A stretch of 64,000 nt of DNA from Piromyces finnis (GCA_002104945.1 MCFH01000052.1:248001-312000); one strand, 5' to 3'; shown: positions 36,501 through 47,768, counted from the first letter of the stretch. Made by a program: numbers and translations. Notes: generated from the letters alone by a model not told the origin.

Positions 36501-38886
36501 AATCTACCTTGGAAGGAAATAATTTAAATTATAATAATGTTGACGAAATTGAAAATTGAAAAATTGAAGAAGTAAATTTAAATATAAAGAAAAACAAGGA
36601 CAATAAAGATATAAATAATAAAGACAAAATAAATATATTAAAAGAACTTAAAAAGAATAATAAATACCTGAATCCAAATGGAAATGCTCATTTTACAAAA
36701 GAAAATTCAGACAATGTAAACAAAAATGAATTTATTGAAGAAGTATTGGAAACATCAACAGAAATGAAGATAGATAATCTAATTGGAGAAATTAAAAATA
36801 ATGACTTTTTAAATATCCTGAGTCCTGACATTGATTTAGAAATTCGAAAGAAAATTGATTTCGAAAACATTGATAATATCAAAAATAATATAAATGAAAA
36901 TAATACCAAAGAAATAGAAAATAATCATTCAAATTTAAATATAACTTATTATAATGAAGAACAATATAAAAAACATCACATACCTTTAAATGAAAATGAA
37001 GTAAAAAGAAAGCTGAGCAAAGAAAATATTAAAATTCCTGATGAAAATTTAAATTTAAAAATAATTCTGATGAAAAAGGAAGTAATTTGAATAATCAAAA
37101 TAAAAAGAAATATAATTTGCGAAATTTAAATAGAAATGAAATTAAAGATCCAATCAATGATAGATTTAAGGAAAAATTTTTTGATAAGAAAAAGTTAATA
37201 TCAAAGCAAAATTTTTTGAATAAAAGAAATTTAAATAGAAAGCTGAAATCCAATAAAAATTTTAAATTAAATGAAAATCATCCACCAAAGGAAGAAAATT
37301 TAAAAGGTGAATCAATAGAAGAAAATTTTTCAAGAAAGCGGAAATTTGTTTCAAGTGAAGATACTATAGAAGAAAAAGTTAGTAATCCACATGAACATGA
37401 ACCAGAAAAGAAGAAAATTAAGGAAGTGGCATTAACAATAGCACAAATTAAGGAACCAAATTCTTATGGTGATATCTTTAAAAGAAAAGAAAAGGATAAG
37501 TGGATAAAAGCAATAGAAGCCGAACTACTAAACATGAAAGAAAGAAAAGTGTTCAAAAGAATAGATGAAGTTCCAGAAGGCGCAAATATTATTGATTCAA
37601 GATGGGTATTTAAAATCAAAAGGAATAGCACTGGTGAGATAGAAAAATACAAAGCTAGACTTGTAGCCAGAGGTTTCACACAAGAATATGGAGAAGACTA
37701 CAATGAAACTTTTTCTCCCACCCTAAAACAAGACTCATTAAGAATTCTAATAGGAATAGCAGCAATTAACAATTACAAAATCCATCAATTAGACGTCAAG
37801 GCCGCATATTTATATGCAGATTTAAAAGAAGATATATATATGAAAGCACCTGAAGGAGATAAAATGTATAAAAAAGGTTTTTGGAAATTAGATAAAGCAT
37901 TATATGGCCTGAAACAAGCAGCAAGAGAATGGAATAACAACATCAGCAATACTCTCACGGAACTAGGATTTCAGAAATTAGTTATCGAACCATGCATATT
38001 TATAAAAATCAAAAACAATAAATTAATAAAAGAAAAATATGTTATCACGGATGTTGGTAATGCAAACTTTATTATAGGAATCAAAGTAGAAACGTTAAAA
38101 GATGGGTATTTGTTACATCAAGAAAGGTATCTAAAAGATATATTACACAAATTTGGTTTAGAAAACTGCAGAGGATCAAAGACAACTACACCAATCAAGA
38201 ATGATGAACAACTCAATCAGCCTTTTGACCCTACTACTTATAGAGCTGCAATAGGAAGTCTTTTATATTTAGCCATAGGCACTCGTCCAAATATTTTATT
38301 TTCAGTAACCAAAGCATCTAGGTTCTCACAGAATCCTACTATCCAAAATTGGAAGAATGTATTACAGATATTCAAATATCTGAAAGAAAACCCTCATTAT
38401 GGAATCCGTTTTGAAAGAAACTTAAATTTGAAGATTTTTGTAGATTCAGACGATGGGGGAGATGAAGAAACAAGAAAGTCTACCACTGGATTTGTATTGA
38501 GAAATGGACCAATTAACTGATACTCAAAACTGCAAAAATGTGTATCAACTTCAACCGCCGAAGCAGAATATTATGGGCTTTGTGAATGCTCAAAGCAAGC
38601 TTTGTGGTATAGAAATATCTTCAGTGAATTAAAAATAAAGAAAGAATGTTTAAAAATCAATATTGATAATCAAGCAACTATTTATAACGAAAATAATGAA
38701 ATAATTAATCCAAAGTCAAAACATATTGATATTAAGTATCATAAAGTAAGAGAATTAATTAAAGAAAATAAAATCAGTCCAGAATATATAAAATCAGAAG
38801 AAAATTTAGCAGATGCTTTTACTAAATACTTGAATAAAAATAAGATGAAAATATTTAGAGATAGTCTATTATATAAATACAAATAA
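33548..38886 (+). pseudogene. C2 Gag-Pol polyprotein, inactivated
   Basis: The first ATG in the coding frame is 33548 (MFDPTVMLGKITYEL). The zinc knuckle CYFCHQKGHTVKQ ends in TGA (34394-34396) where the last Cys belongs. Protease TLDSGASNHI near 34660; frameshift near 34785; integrase HHCC with a Tyr in place of one Cys (CTIY); TAA at 35373-35375; D-35-E kept (RNDNGTEF to GRAERFNG, 35400-35525). A roughly 450-codon Lys/Asn/Glu-rich linker with shifts near 36210 and 37088 and TGA at 36557 precedes the RT. The RT has RWVFKIKRN and LDVKAAYL but lacks the YVDD segment: sequence jumps from KIKNNKLI to KEKYVITDVG near 38025. RNase H has TGA at 38518 for the Trp of GPINW, then STAEAEYYGL to the stop at 38884. 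Confidence 0.92.
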
Positions 38887-38907
38887 TGAATTTATAACTT
38901 TGGGGAG

Positions 38908-39152
38908 TGTGAAAATAAAATACATTCCAAAATAATATTTTATGTATTTTTTATGTATTTGAATTTTATAAAATTATAAATTAATATTGTACTACATTTT
39001 TTATTCTTTGGTTACTTTTAAAAAAGGTTTAAGAAAGTTACAATATTATTTATTTATATTATAAAATAAATATAAATAAATAAATAAAAGATTATAAAAA
39101 CCCAAATAGTTTTATTAATAAATTTAAATGTAAACTAAATTTATCCCTGACA
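38908..39152 (+). repeat. C2 3' LTR
   Basis: 245 bp, preceded by the purine tract TTTGGGGAG (38899-38907) and followed by ATTTT. It differs from the 5' LTR by several substitutions and small AT indels. Confidence 0.92.
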
Positions 39153-39251
39153 ATTTTTATTATAAGTTACTATGGGTTAAGTCGTGTGTAAAGTGGGCTA
39201 GGGTTGATATGTAACTTGGTCAGTGTAACGAATCTATTAGATAATTAATAT

Positions 39252-39304
39252 TGTCTTAATGGTTAGTATTTAAGACATTAATCTGGATCACTCGGGTTCG
39301 ACTC
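39252..39304 (+). promoter_or_regulatory. Pol III-like A box and B box in G1 LTR
   Basis: TGTCTTAATGG (39252-39262) fits TRGYNNARNNG at 10 of 11 positions. GTTCGACTC (39296-39304) fits GWTCRANNC exactly. Start-to-start distance is 44 nt, as in a short tRNA gene. GGTTAGTAT after the A box and its 34-nt distance to GGTTCGA follow the pattern of many eukaryotic tRNA-Asp genes. The sequence does not fold into a cloverleaf; GTCTTAA/TTAAGAC makes a hairpin instead. Duplicated at 44501-44553 in the 3' LTR. Confidence 0.5.
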
Positions 39305-39533
39305 ACACCTTGATCCGAAATCTATTTTAGATTATTTATTTAACAATTTAATTTACGACTCATAGAAACTTATAGAACTTATTCGAAAAAGAATAAGTTC
39401 GAATATTCGAAAAATCAAATATTTTTTGTAATTTTATCACGGGATTCATCTTATGCAATTTTTAATTAATTTAAAGAACAATCTAGAAAGATAATTAAAA
39501 TTTTTGATTTAGCCACATCAGATTTAGAAAAAG

Positions 39534-39583
39534 TATAAATAGAAGTGGTTTGAATCGAAAATTAAAAAAATTGTGTTTTTATT
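39534..39583 (+). promoter_or_regulatory. G1 TATA box and predicted transcript start/self-primer
   Basis: TATAAATA starts at 39534. GTGTTTTTATT (39573-39583) begins 39 nt later and is complementary to the 11 nt at 39772-39782, where the LTR ends. This matches Tf1, whose first transcript bases pair with the adjacent primer-binding site. The transcript start is inferred. Confidence 0.55.
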
Positions 39584-39772
39584 AACTATTAACTTTTAAC
39601 TTTTAAATTTTAAAAAAAAAAAAAAATATTTATTATTAAAAAATAATTTAAATAGAAAATAATTAAAAATTTTAATAAATAAAATTAATTGACTTATTGG
39701 GATCAAAATTATTATCTATATAAAGTTTATTAATTACCACATTATTAAATACTTATATAGATACGCGTTACA

Positions 39773-39782
39773 ATAAAAACAC
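39773..39782 (+). promoter_or_regulatory. G1 putative self-priming primer-binding site
   Basis: ATAAAAACAC directly abuts the 5' LTR and complements GTGTTTTTAT at 39573-39582; the last LTR base extends the match to 11. It does not start TGG, as a site for a tRNA 3' end would. Confidence 0.6.
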
Positions 39783-39990
39783 CAGTTGTAACATATTCCC
39801 TTTACCTTAATTAATTTGTTTATTTTTCCTACCTGTTATAGTGTCTACCCTTGGTTTAAATATCCACTTGTATATTAGTATCTACCTGACTTTTGTATTT
39901 TTCTGTTTTGCTACTTTAGATACTACTTCTGTTTACTCCTTTATTTTTTCTCTAGGCAATAGACACTACCTTTGTATATTGTTTTACAAC

Positions 39991-40040
39991 TCTTTTGGAC
40001 TCTTTTGGACTCTTTTGGACTCTTTTGGACTCTCTTGGAT
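39991..40040 (+). repeat. 10-bp tandem repeat in G1 leader
   Basis: Four exact TCTTTTGGAC units and one variant TCTCTTGGAT, in the untranslated leader 55 nt before the start codon. Function unknown; it may be slippage-prone. The rest of the leader has no long ORF with an ATG. Confidence 0.85.
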
Positions 40041-40094
40041 ATATTATACGATTAAATTGAATTAAAATTAGATATTTTCAATAAAATAAAGAAT

Positions 40095-43000
40095 ATGGAT
40101 GAAGAATTGATGAACCATGCTACGTTGAAGGATGGTTTCGCTGGAAATCGTCGTTTCTTTAAGGGTTTTCTCGCCAAAATAGAATTAATCTTTATGGTCT
40201 ACCCAGAGCGCTACGCGGATGACGAAGCAAAAATCGTCTATATTATTTCAAGACTATATGGTGAAGCCTTGAATTGGGCTGCATCATTAATTCACAACCA
40301 TGACGAATGCCTATTAAATTATGACTCATTTGTTGCAAAGCTTAAATCTGTGTTTGGCAACAACGACTCAACATTTGTGGCTAATCAAAAGCTTCGAACT
40401 ATAAAGCAAAGGAAAATCGGAGAAATTCAAAAATATATTCTTGAATTTAACCGATACTCTGATGACTCCTCTTGGAACGAAAGTGCAAAAATGGACGCCT
40501 TCTTAGCTGGACTACAAGATCAAGTCGCCAATAGAATTTTAGAAATGTTTCCCGGTCCACAAACGCTACTAAATTTACAAGTTATAGCATCAAGAATCGA
40601 TTCTAGAATCGATACTAATAGAAGATTTTTCAACAACAATCACTCTAATAGCACCAATCAAAACCGAAGAACTGAAGCAAATAGAAAACCTTTCACTTCG
40701 AGAAATAAGAAAACTTACGGACCGCTTACCTCAGAAGAAAAGGCTAGAAGAATTAAGGAGAATCTCTGTTTATATTGTGGTTCTCCAGATCACAAGTTAA
40801 ACAACTGTCCAAAAAGAAGTAAAAATGAAAAAACAGCTGGGACTCATATTTCTAATTCTATGCCTGAAAAGAAACCTAGAATAAGATTCTCCGATAATCC
40901 CCATTTGAAACAACCAGTTTTTGAGTTCCAACTCAATACTTCCGACGTCTCCGTTAACACTAAACTACTAATTGATTCAGGATCCCAACTTAACCTAATA
41001 GATGTGGTCTTTGCAGAAGAAAACAACATTCCTTTTGATAAATCCGTCTCTCTCGACAAAATCTCTGGTATTGGTGGGGAACAACAAGTCTTAGGTAAAT
41101 CCATCCCAATTTCAATTAAATACAAAAACCACCAATGTAAAACTATATTTTATATTGTAGACCTCCCGGGATATTGTGGTATCTTAGGTGCTGAATGGTT
41201 ACATCAGCACAACCCTATTATTAACTTCGTTGAAAAAGAATTATCTTTTAATTCAAATTTCTGTTTGTCACATTGCTCTGTCATTCCAAATGTTGCCCCT
41301 ACTTATGTTATTTCTTCTATTTCTAATGATTCCAAACCTTCTTGTAGCACTTCAACCAATTCTTATATCCATGATTCTGTAACAAATCTTCCAAAAAGTC
41401 AAGATTCCACCACTAACACTTCTAGTAATCAAGAAGTTATTCTACCCGCTGAACTTCAAGCCTTTGAAGATGTATTTAATGAAAAAGCCGCTGAACAATT
41501 GCCGCCACATAGGCAATACGATTGTGAAATCCGTCTTAAGCCGGACTCCAAACTTTTCTATGGACCAATTTATCCTTTAACGGATAAAGAATCAATGGTA
41601 TTGAAGGAATACATTGATGAAAATTTGCGAAAAGGTTTCATCAGACCTTCGAAGTCTCCGGCTGGTGCCCCAGTGCTTTTTGTCCCGAAGAAAAATGGTG
41701 AACTACGTCTATGTCAAGATTATAGGAAATTAAACGAAATCACAATCCGTGATTCATACCCTTTACCATTAATTAATGACATGTTGGAACATCTAGGTAA
41801 AAGCAACATCTTCTCCAAACTTGATTTAAGATCCGCTTATAATCTTGTGAGGATCAAAGAAGGTGATGAATTCAAAACTGCTTTTACTTGCAAATATGGA
41901 CACTTTGAATATACTGTAATGCCGTTTGGTTTGAAAAACGCACCTGCAGTATTTCAACATTTCATTAATGATGTGCTTGAGGGAATCTTGGGAATATTTG
42001 TCTTTAGTTATATTGATGACTTAATAATTTTCTCGGAAAATTTTAAAACCCATGTAATCCAGGTTAAAGAAGTACTTAAAAGACTTAGAAAAGCGGGACT
42101 TTACGCAAAACTTGAAAAATGTGAGTTCTTTGTCCCATTTATCGATTTCTTAGGTCATCGTATATCTTCTGAAGGTATTTTAATGGATCCAAAGAAAATT
42201 GCATCTATCTTGGAATGGCCAACTCCTAAAAGCGTTAAAGAGGTTCAAGCGTTTCTTGGGTTAGCTAATTATTATAGAAGATTCATTGCCGGTTTTGCTG
42301 AGATCGCACAACCACTGAATGCGTTACTTAAGAAGGATGTTAAATTCTGCTTCTCTCATCAGTGTGAAAATTCTTTTAGTTTAATCAAATCCAAATTTGC
42401 TTCTTCCCCTGTTCTTGCATACCCGAATCGTGATATACCTTTCATAGTTGAAACGGATGCAAGTAATTTCGCTATAGGAGCAATCCTTTCACAAACGAAT
42501 CCAAAAGACAAGTCGGTTCATCCAGTGGCATTTTTCTCTAGATCGCTTAGTTCTTCTGAAAGGAACTATCCGATCTACGATAAAGAACTTTTAGCAATTG
42601 TAGCTGCTTTAGAAACTTGGCGACATCTACTCAAAGGAACTACTCAGCCTTTCAAGATTTTCTCGGATCATAGAAATTTGCTCTACCAGAAGAAACCCGA
42701 AAAAATGACTCAAAGATTAGTTCGTTGGTCTCTGTTCCTTGCCGAGTTTAACTTTATCATCGTTTATCGGTCGGGTTCTGCTAATGGTAAACCTGACGCT
42801 TTATCTAGAAGACCAGATTACTTAAAAAATTTTAAGTATAACAATGACATTCCAAATTCCGTCCTTAGACCCGAAAACTTTTGTGCCATGGTTCTGGATA
42901 ACAATCCCCTTATGGATAAAATCATTTCAAATAGCAAAGATGATAAATTTTACTTTGAAGTATGCAAATATTTAGAAACTCAAATTCCCCCAGTCCCTCA

Positions 43001-44324
43001 TTCGCAAATCGAAAACTTTAAAATTCAAGATGGTGTATTATTATTCAATAATAGGATCTATGTCCCCCAAGATTGTCGTTTGGAAGTTCTTAAAATTTGC
43101 CATGACTCACCCTCCGCTGGACACTTCGGATTAAAGAAAACTACTTCCCTTATTGTTCGTGACTTTTGGTGGCCTTATCTCGATGTCAAAGAATATGTTA
43201 GATCTTGCGAAATATGTTGCCGATCAAAGGATTCTCGACACAAACCCTATGGATTTCTCTCCCCTTTGGAAATTGCTGAACGTCCTTGGTCTTCCTTATC
43301 TATGGACTTTATTACGGATCTCCCACCTTCCCAAAAGTATACTTGCATTCTTGTAGTCACCGATAGATTAACTAAATTATGCCACTTCATTCCTTTTGAG
43401 AACATCCCTTCTGCCTCCGATACTGCTGATGCTTTCATGATCAACGTTTTTCGTCTCCATGGATTACCAAATGAAATTCTTTCGGATAGAGGTACTCAAT
43501 TTACCTCTAAATTCTGGAATTCAATTTGCAAATCTTTTGATATAAACCTAAAATTTTCTTCTTCCTACCATCACCAAACAAACGGGCTGACGGAGAGGGT
43601 AAACTCCGTTGTAGAACAATACCTAAGGTGTTACTCAAATTATAAAGGCTCTAACTGGTACAAGTTCTTACATCTTACTGAATTTAGTTACAATAATGCC
43701 GTTCAAGAATCTACCAAAACTTCACCATTTTTTGCTAACTATGGCTATAATCCAAAACATTCTCCAATTTTACCAAGTCGTACCGAGATACCAACTGCGG
43801 ATGAATTCACAAGAAATTTCAAAGAAATAATTAAAACTCTTAAAGATAACTTGAAGAAATCCATTAATCAACAAGAAAAATTCGCAAACAAACACAGAAG
43901 TAAAGCCCCTGAACTCAAGGTAAATGATAAAGTATGGATCAACAGTTCTTTAATAATGCGTAATGGTAATAAGAAGTTAAAACCTAGAAAACTTGGTCCG
44001 TACAAAATAATTGAAAAAATTTCTCCAGTTTCTTTCAAATTGGAGTTACCAAAAGAAATTCGCATTCATCCAGTCATCCACGTTTCAGAATTGGAACCCT
44101 ACCATGAAGACAAGTTCAATAGAAAGCAACCGCCACCTCCGCCGGTTATTGTGGATAATAAGGAAGAATTTGAAGTCGAAGAGATATTGGATAAAAGAAG
44201 ATATTATGGTAAAGTCCAATATCTAATTAAATGGAAAGGATACCCAATATCTGAAGCATCTTGGGAGCCAGAAACAAATTTGAATTGTCCAGAACTACTT
44301 AAGGAATTCAACAAAAAGAAATGA
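40095..44324 (+). CDS. G1 Gag-Pol polyprotein (1409 aa)
   Basis: A single uninterrupted frame from ATG 40095. Order: Gag, ~1-260, with CCHC knuckle [14 protein letters not shown] near residue 225; aspartic protease [13 protein letters not shown] near 292; RT ~500-700 with catalytic SYIDDL near 639; RNase H with [15 protein letters not shown] near 783 and DHRNLLY near 858; integrase HHCC (HFGLKK..., CEICC) ~1005-1041; catalytic core [16 protein letters not shown] and TERVN with exactly 35 residues between the second Asp and the Glu; GPY-type module RKLGPYKII near 1298; C-terminal chromodomain [23 protein letters not shown] ~1359-1405. No frameshift separates Gag and Pol, so Gag excess would need processing or another mechanism, as in Tf1. 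Visibly richer in G+C than the surroundings. G2 is its decayed relative. Confidence 0.98.
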   Translation: MDEELMNHATLKDGFAGNRRFFKGFLAKIELIFMVYPERYADDEAKIVYIISRLYGEALNWAASLIHNHDECLLNYDSFVAKLKSVFGNNDSTFVANQKLRTIKQRKIGEIQKYILEFNRYSDDSSWNESAKMDAFLAGLQDQVANRILEMFPGPQTLLNLQVIASRIDSRIDTNRRFFNNNHSNSTNQNRRTEANRKPFTSRNKKTYGPLTSEEKARRIKENLCLYCGSPDHKLNNCPKRSKNEKTAGTHISNSMPEKKPRIRFSDNPHLKQPVFEFQLNTSDVSVNTKLLIDSGSQLNLIDVVFAEENNIPFDKSVSLDKISGIGGEQQVLGKSIPISIKYKNHQCKTIFYIVDLPGYCGILGAEWLHQHNPIINFVEKELSFNSNFCLSHCSVIPNVAPTYVISSISNDSKPSCSTSTNSYIHDSVTNLPKSQDSTTNTSSNQEVILPAELQAFEDVFNEKAAEQLPPHRQYDCEIRLKPDSKLFYGPIYPLTDKESMVLKEYIDENLRKGFIRPSKSPAGAPVLFVPKKNGELRLCQDYRKLNEITIRDSYPLPLINDMLEHLGKSNIFSKLDLRSAYNLVRIKEGDEFKTAFTCKYGHFEYTVMPFGLKNAPAVFQHFINDVLEGILGIFVFSYIDDLIIFSENFKTHVIQVKEVLKRLRKAGLYAKLEKCEFFVPFIDFLGHRISSEGILMDPKKIASILEWPTPKSVKEVQAFLGLANYYRRFIAGFAEIAQPLNALLKKDVKFCFSHQCENSFSLIKSKFASSPVLAYPNRDIPFIVETDASNFAIGAILSQTNPKDKSVHPVAFFSRSLSSSERNYPIYDKELLAIVAALETWRHLLKGTTQPFKIFSDHRNLLYQKKPEKMTQRLVRWSLFLAEFNFIIVYRSGSANGKPDALSRRPDYLKNFKYNNDIPNSVLRPENFCAMVLDNNPLMDKIISNSKDDKFYFEVCKYLETQIPPVPHSQIENFKIQDGVLLFNNRIYVPQDCRLEVLKICHDSPSAGHFGLKKTTSLIVRDFWWPYLDVKEYVRSCEICCRSKDSRHKPYGFLSPLEIAERPWSSLSMDFITDLPPSQKYTCILVVTDRLTKLCHFIPFENIPSASDTADAFMINVFRLHGLPNEILSDRGTQFTSKFWNSICKSFDINLKFSSSYHHQTNGLTERVNSVVEQYLRCYSNYKGSNWYKFLHLTEFSYNNAVQESTKTSPFFANYGYNPKHSPILPSRTEIPTADEFTRNFKEIIKTLKDNLKKSINQQEKFANKHRSKAPELKVNDKVWINSSLIMRNGNKKLKPRKLGPYKIIEKISPVSFKLELPKEIRIHPVIHVSELEPYHEDKFNRKQPPPPPVIVDNKEEFEVEEILDKRRYYGKVQYLIKWKGYPISEASWEPETNLNCPELLKEFNKKK

Positions 44325-44460
44325 TTTCAACAGAAACTTTATTTTTAATTTATTTTTAATTTTAATTTAAAAAAAAAAAATAACTTCTTTAAATTTTCTT
44401 AAATTATTATTGTAATAAAACATAAAATGAATCCAAAGATTCGTCTGGTATCCGAATCCT

Positions 44461-44469
44461 GGAGGAAGA
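44461..44469 (+). promoter_or_regulatory. G1 polypurine tract
   Basis: GGAGGAAGA three bases before the 3' LTR start TGTAACG (44473); the probable plus-strand primer. Confidence 0.65.
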
Positions 44470-44472
44470 CCA

Positions 44473-45024
44473 TGTAACGAATCTATTAGATAATTAATAT
44501 TGTCTTAATGGTTAGTATTTAAGACATTAATCTGGATCACTCGGGTTCGACTCACACCTTGATCCGAAATCTATTTTAGATTATTTATTTAACAATTTAA
44601 TTTACGACTCATAGAAACTTATAGAACTTATTCGAAAAAGAATAAGTTCGAATATTCGAAAAATCAAATATTTTTTGTAATTTTATCACGGGATTCATCT
44701 TATGCAATTTTTAATTAATTTAAAGAACAATCTAGAAAGATAATTAAAATTTTTGATTTAGCCACATCAGATTTAGAAAAAGTATAAATAGAAGTGGTTT
44801 GAATCGAAAATTAAAAAAATTGTGTTTTTATTAACTATTAACTTTTAACTTTTAAATTTTAAAAAAAAAAAAAAAAAATATTTATTATTAAAAAATAATT
44901 TAAATAGAAAATAATTAAAAATTTTAATAAATAAAATTAATTGACTTATTGGGATCAAAATTATTATCTATATAAAGTTTATTAATTACCACATTATTAA
45001 ATACTTATATAGATACGCGTTACA
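44473..45024 (+). repeat. G1 3' LTR
   Basis: 552 bp. Identical to the 5' LTR as far as I can see except for three extra A in one homopolymer. Followed by GTCAG. Confidence 0.95.
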
Positions 45025-45077
45025 GTCAGAATGTTTTGATATAATACAACTTAATCTAAAATAAAATATTAAACTTG

Positions 45078-46233
45078 TGTATTACAGAAAAAGAAAATGA
45101 GACATAATTTATTTATTAATAATTAAAGTTTGAAACAAAATAAATTATTAATTTGTTTTTAATGTTTTACAAATAAATTAAATTTCTCAATTTAATTTCT
45201 TAGTTTTAGTATTGTTTTTGATAGAAAAAGATGAATAATATATAAATAATAAATGATTAATATATAAATAATACATGGGCACATATTCAAATTAAATAGT
45301 ATTTGATTTGAATTGTCTATTTAATTTTACTAAAATAATTATAGTTTAAATATTTTATTAATAATTAAGATTTTAGTGTAGGTTTTAAATAATAATATAT
45401 TTTAAATAAATAGTTATAATATAATATAAATATATTTAGGAAAAATATAAATATGTAAAGTCAGACACTAAACTGAATAGATTAGGATATCTAACCTATT
45501 ACAATAACAACACAAAATAAATATGTTTTATAAAGAATAGTTTATTTTTTATTAATTTATTGTATAAAATTGTTAATAACAATTACATCGATAAAATGAT
45601 AAAAAATATCTTCTATTTATATTTTTCCTAAATACATTTATATTATATTATAACTATTTATTTCATATATATTATTATTTAAAATCTACACTAAAATCTT
45701 AATTATTAATAAATATTTAAACTATAACTATTTTTAGTAAAATTCAATTGGCAATTCAAATTAAGTACTATTCAATTTGAATATGTGCCCATGTATTATT
45801 AATATATTAATCATTTATTATTTATATATTAGTTATCTATTTCTATGAAAAACAATACTAAAACTGGATTTAAATTGAGAATTTTAATTTACTTGTTAAA
45901 CATTAAAAATAAATTAATAATTTATTTTGTTTTAAACTTTAATTATTAATAAATAAATTATGTCTCATTTTCTTTTTCTGTAATATAATTTGTGTAATTT
46001 AAACAATAATACTTGTGGCTTAAGTTACATTAAAGATATCAAGTTGAGGTGTTTGATATCTTTACAAAATAGAAGATATTTTTCATCATTTTATCAATGT
46101 AATTGTTATTAATAAAATTTCTATTATAATAAAAGATATTTTTTAATAAAACAATTTTTATTTTTTATTTTAAATTTAGTGTTATTGTAATAGAATAGAT
46201 ATCATAATCTATTCTTTCTGTGTCGCCATTACA
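45078..46233. repeat. R6: LTR-like insertion with internal inverted duplication
   Basis: 1156 bp, TGTATTACAG...GCCATTACA, flanked by ACTTG (45073-45077 and 46234-46238). R5 copy 1 has ACTTG once, so this is a true insertion. Internally, A (45078-45453) reappears inverted as A' (45615-45985), and B (45454-45614) reappears inverted as B' (about 46068-46233). The order is A-B-A'-x-B'. A simple LTR should not show this. No coding sequence. Confidence 0.8.
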
Positions 46234-47331
46234 ACTTGTTTATTATTAACCTTTTCTTTAAAATTTATTAAAGAATTTTAAATAATACTAATTTAAAAAT
46301 TAAATAGATTTTTATATTTAAAATAAAAATTTTAATATAATTTAATTATGAAATTTATTTATTAATTATTTATTTATTAAGATAATATTTAATAAGTTAT
46401 ATTATAGTTAATAATTAATTAATAATCTTACAAAGAATTTCAAAAATGATTTTAATTCTTTGTTTAAATACTTTTTCTTACATATAATAAATTTACATTG
46501 ATATTAATATTGATATTAATAAAGATAAAAATAAAATAATTTTAAATTAAAATATTAATAATTGATATTGATATTAATATGAATTCATATGATAGATCTT
46601 AAGATTAATCTTTTAAATTACTTTTAAAATAAAAGTATTGTTTTAACCATTTTAAATTGTAAATATTTAATATTATAAATTGAGAATAACAATTGCTGAT
46701 ACTAATTATATATTCTCATGATTAATTAATTAATAATTATAACTAATGATTTTTGATCCAAAGGCTTTTTGGTTTGATTATGATTGAGGTTATTAATCAA
46801 AAATTATTTGAAAAATTATTAATTAATTTTTATAATTGATTAGATTTGAAATCAAGAATACTTATTATCTAACTTTATTTAATAATAATGGAGAATTTTT
46901 AAATTGAATTATTTATAGAAAGTTAGATGACTTGAATAATGACTTTAACTATATAAATTAATATTGATCATTTTAATATATATTATATATTTATTGGAAC
47001 TAATTAATTATTTAAATAGCTATATCTCAAAAACTAGTGGTCTAAATTAGCTGAAAATTTGTGAGAATATAGATCTCGACTAGTACTTTCTATTAAAGTT
47101 GATTTGAGATTCAGAAGTTATCACTAGTTTCGTATAATGTATTTTTTTCTCAAGGGTTAATTTATTGAAAATTAAATTTTTGTGATCCTTAACCCTTTTC
47201 AATATTAAATTTTTTCAAGTGATCTTTTAATTATTTTTAAAAGTATTTTATAATTTTTGAAATATAAATTTGATTTTTAAATTATTTATTTGAATATTTA
47301 ATTTATTTATAATCGTCTTCTATTCTTGACA

Positions 47332-47768
47332 TTGTATATAATAATTATTATTATATAATATATATAATAATAATTATTACACAAAATTGACACACGTTCA
47401 AATATACCTTAATTCTAAATTGAATGATTTATTTTTACTTGCTCATTCTACAAGTTTATATAATTATTAAATATAATTTAAAGTTTTAAAAACACATCTT
47501 GTTTTATAATATTAGTTTATTTATTTAAAATAAATGTATAATACATCTCGCTATGTATTATAAAAAAAAATATATTAATTTATTATAATTTTAAAATATT
47601 CTAATTTTCCTGACTAATTAGTAACAATCTTTAAAAATAATATTTTCTATTTCTATTTATAATAAATAATTATTATTTACTATTATTTTAATTTATATTA
47701 AGTTTATATAATTTTAAAATCAGCTATTCTATTAATTCATTATTTATGAATTTCATTCTTTATCAAAA
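47332..47768. other. X segment of the tandem duplication, copy 2
   Basis: Matches 29480-29506 and 30152-30568 plus 31569-31620 but lacks the R3 and R1 insertions, so it supplies both empty sites. AT-rich, non-coding. Confidence 0.6.

Larger units (their letters stand above)
33224..39152 (+). mobile_element. C2: Ty1/copia element, inactivated
   Basis: Complete structure: 5' LTR, primer-binding site, Gag-Pol remnant, purine tract TTTGGGGAG, 3' LTR. It is flanked by ATTTT (33219-33223 and 39153-39157). R8 copy 2 at about 48788 preserves the empty site. The LTRs differ by several substitutions and indels (237 versus 245 bp), so it is older than C1. Confidence 0.95.
32212..39186 (+). repeat. R8 repeat, copy 1, interrupted by C2
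   Basis: TGATGCGTTGACCG at the left, matching 47769 onward nearly base for base. C2 splits it at ATTTT; the rest is 39158-39186, ending GTTAAGTCGTG. The final 46 nt seen in copy 2 after TCGTG are absent because R5 copy 2 begins there. TGAT...TATCA termini make R8 a probable LTR of the same class as R3. Confidence 0.75.
39224..39772 (+). repeat. G1 5' LTR
   Basis: TGTAACGAATC...GCGTTACA, 549 bp. Order inside: A and B boxes (39252-39304), TATA box (39534), putative transcript start and self-primer (39573), then U5. U3 and U5 are otherwise AT-rich. Confidence 0.95.
39224..45024 (+). mobile_element. G1: intact Ty3/gypsy chromodomain retrotransposon
   Basis: 5801 bp with 5' LTR 39224-39772, 3' LTR 44473-45024 and one open Gag-Pol frame. 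The target duplication GTCAG (39219-39223 and 45025-45029) lies within R5; R5 copy 1 at 28305 shows the empty site. The LTRs appear to differ only in one poly-A run (15 versus 18 A). With an uninterrupted polyprotein and near-identical LTRs this is a recent and possibly active insertion. Chromodomain plus self-priming points to the Tf1/sushi group. Confidence 0.97.
39187..47331 (-). repeat. R5 LTR, copy 2, interrupted by G1 and R6
   Basis: Pieces 39187-39223, 45030-45077 and 46239-47331 join to about 1178 bp, matching copy 1 (1179 bp). The left flank is R8's TCGTG. The right flank (TTGTA) does not match it but leads into the same X segment as copy 1. This is the pattern expected if copy 2 is a recombinant between two R5 LTRs. 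Confidence 0.85.

Noticed and set aside
39841-40065. 74-codon ORF in the G1 leader
   Set aside because: It begins at a non-ATG codon, spans the 10-bp tandem repeat and has no homologous counterpart that I can see in the G2 leader.
40095-44324. Alternative genetic code with TGA as Trp or Cys
   Set aside because: The intact G1 and C1 frames contain no TGA and use TGG and TGY normally; TGA at these positions occurs only in decayed copies.
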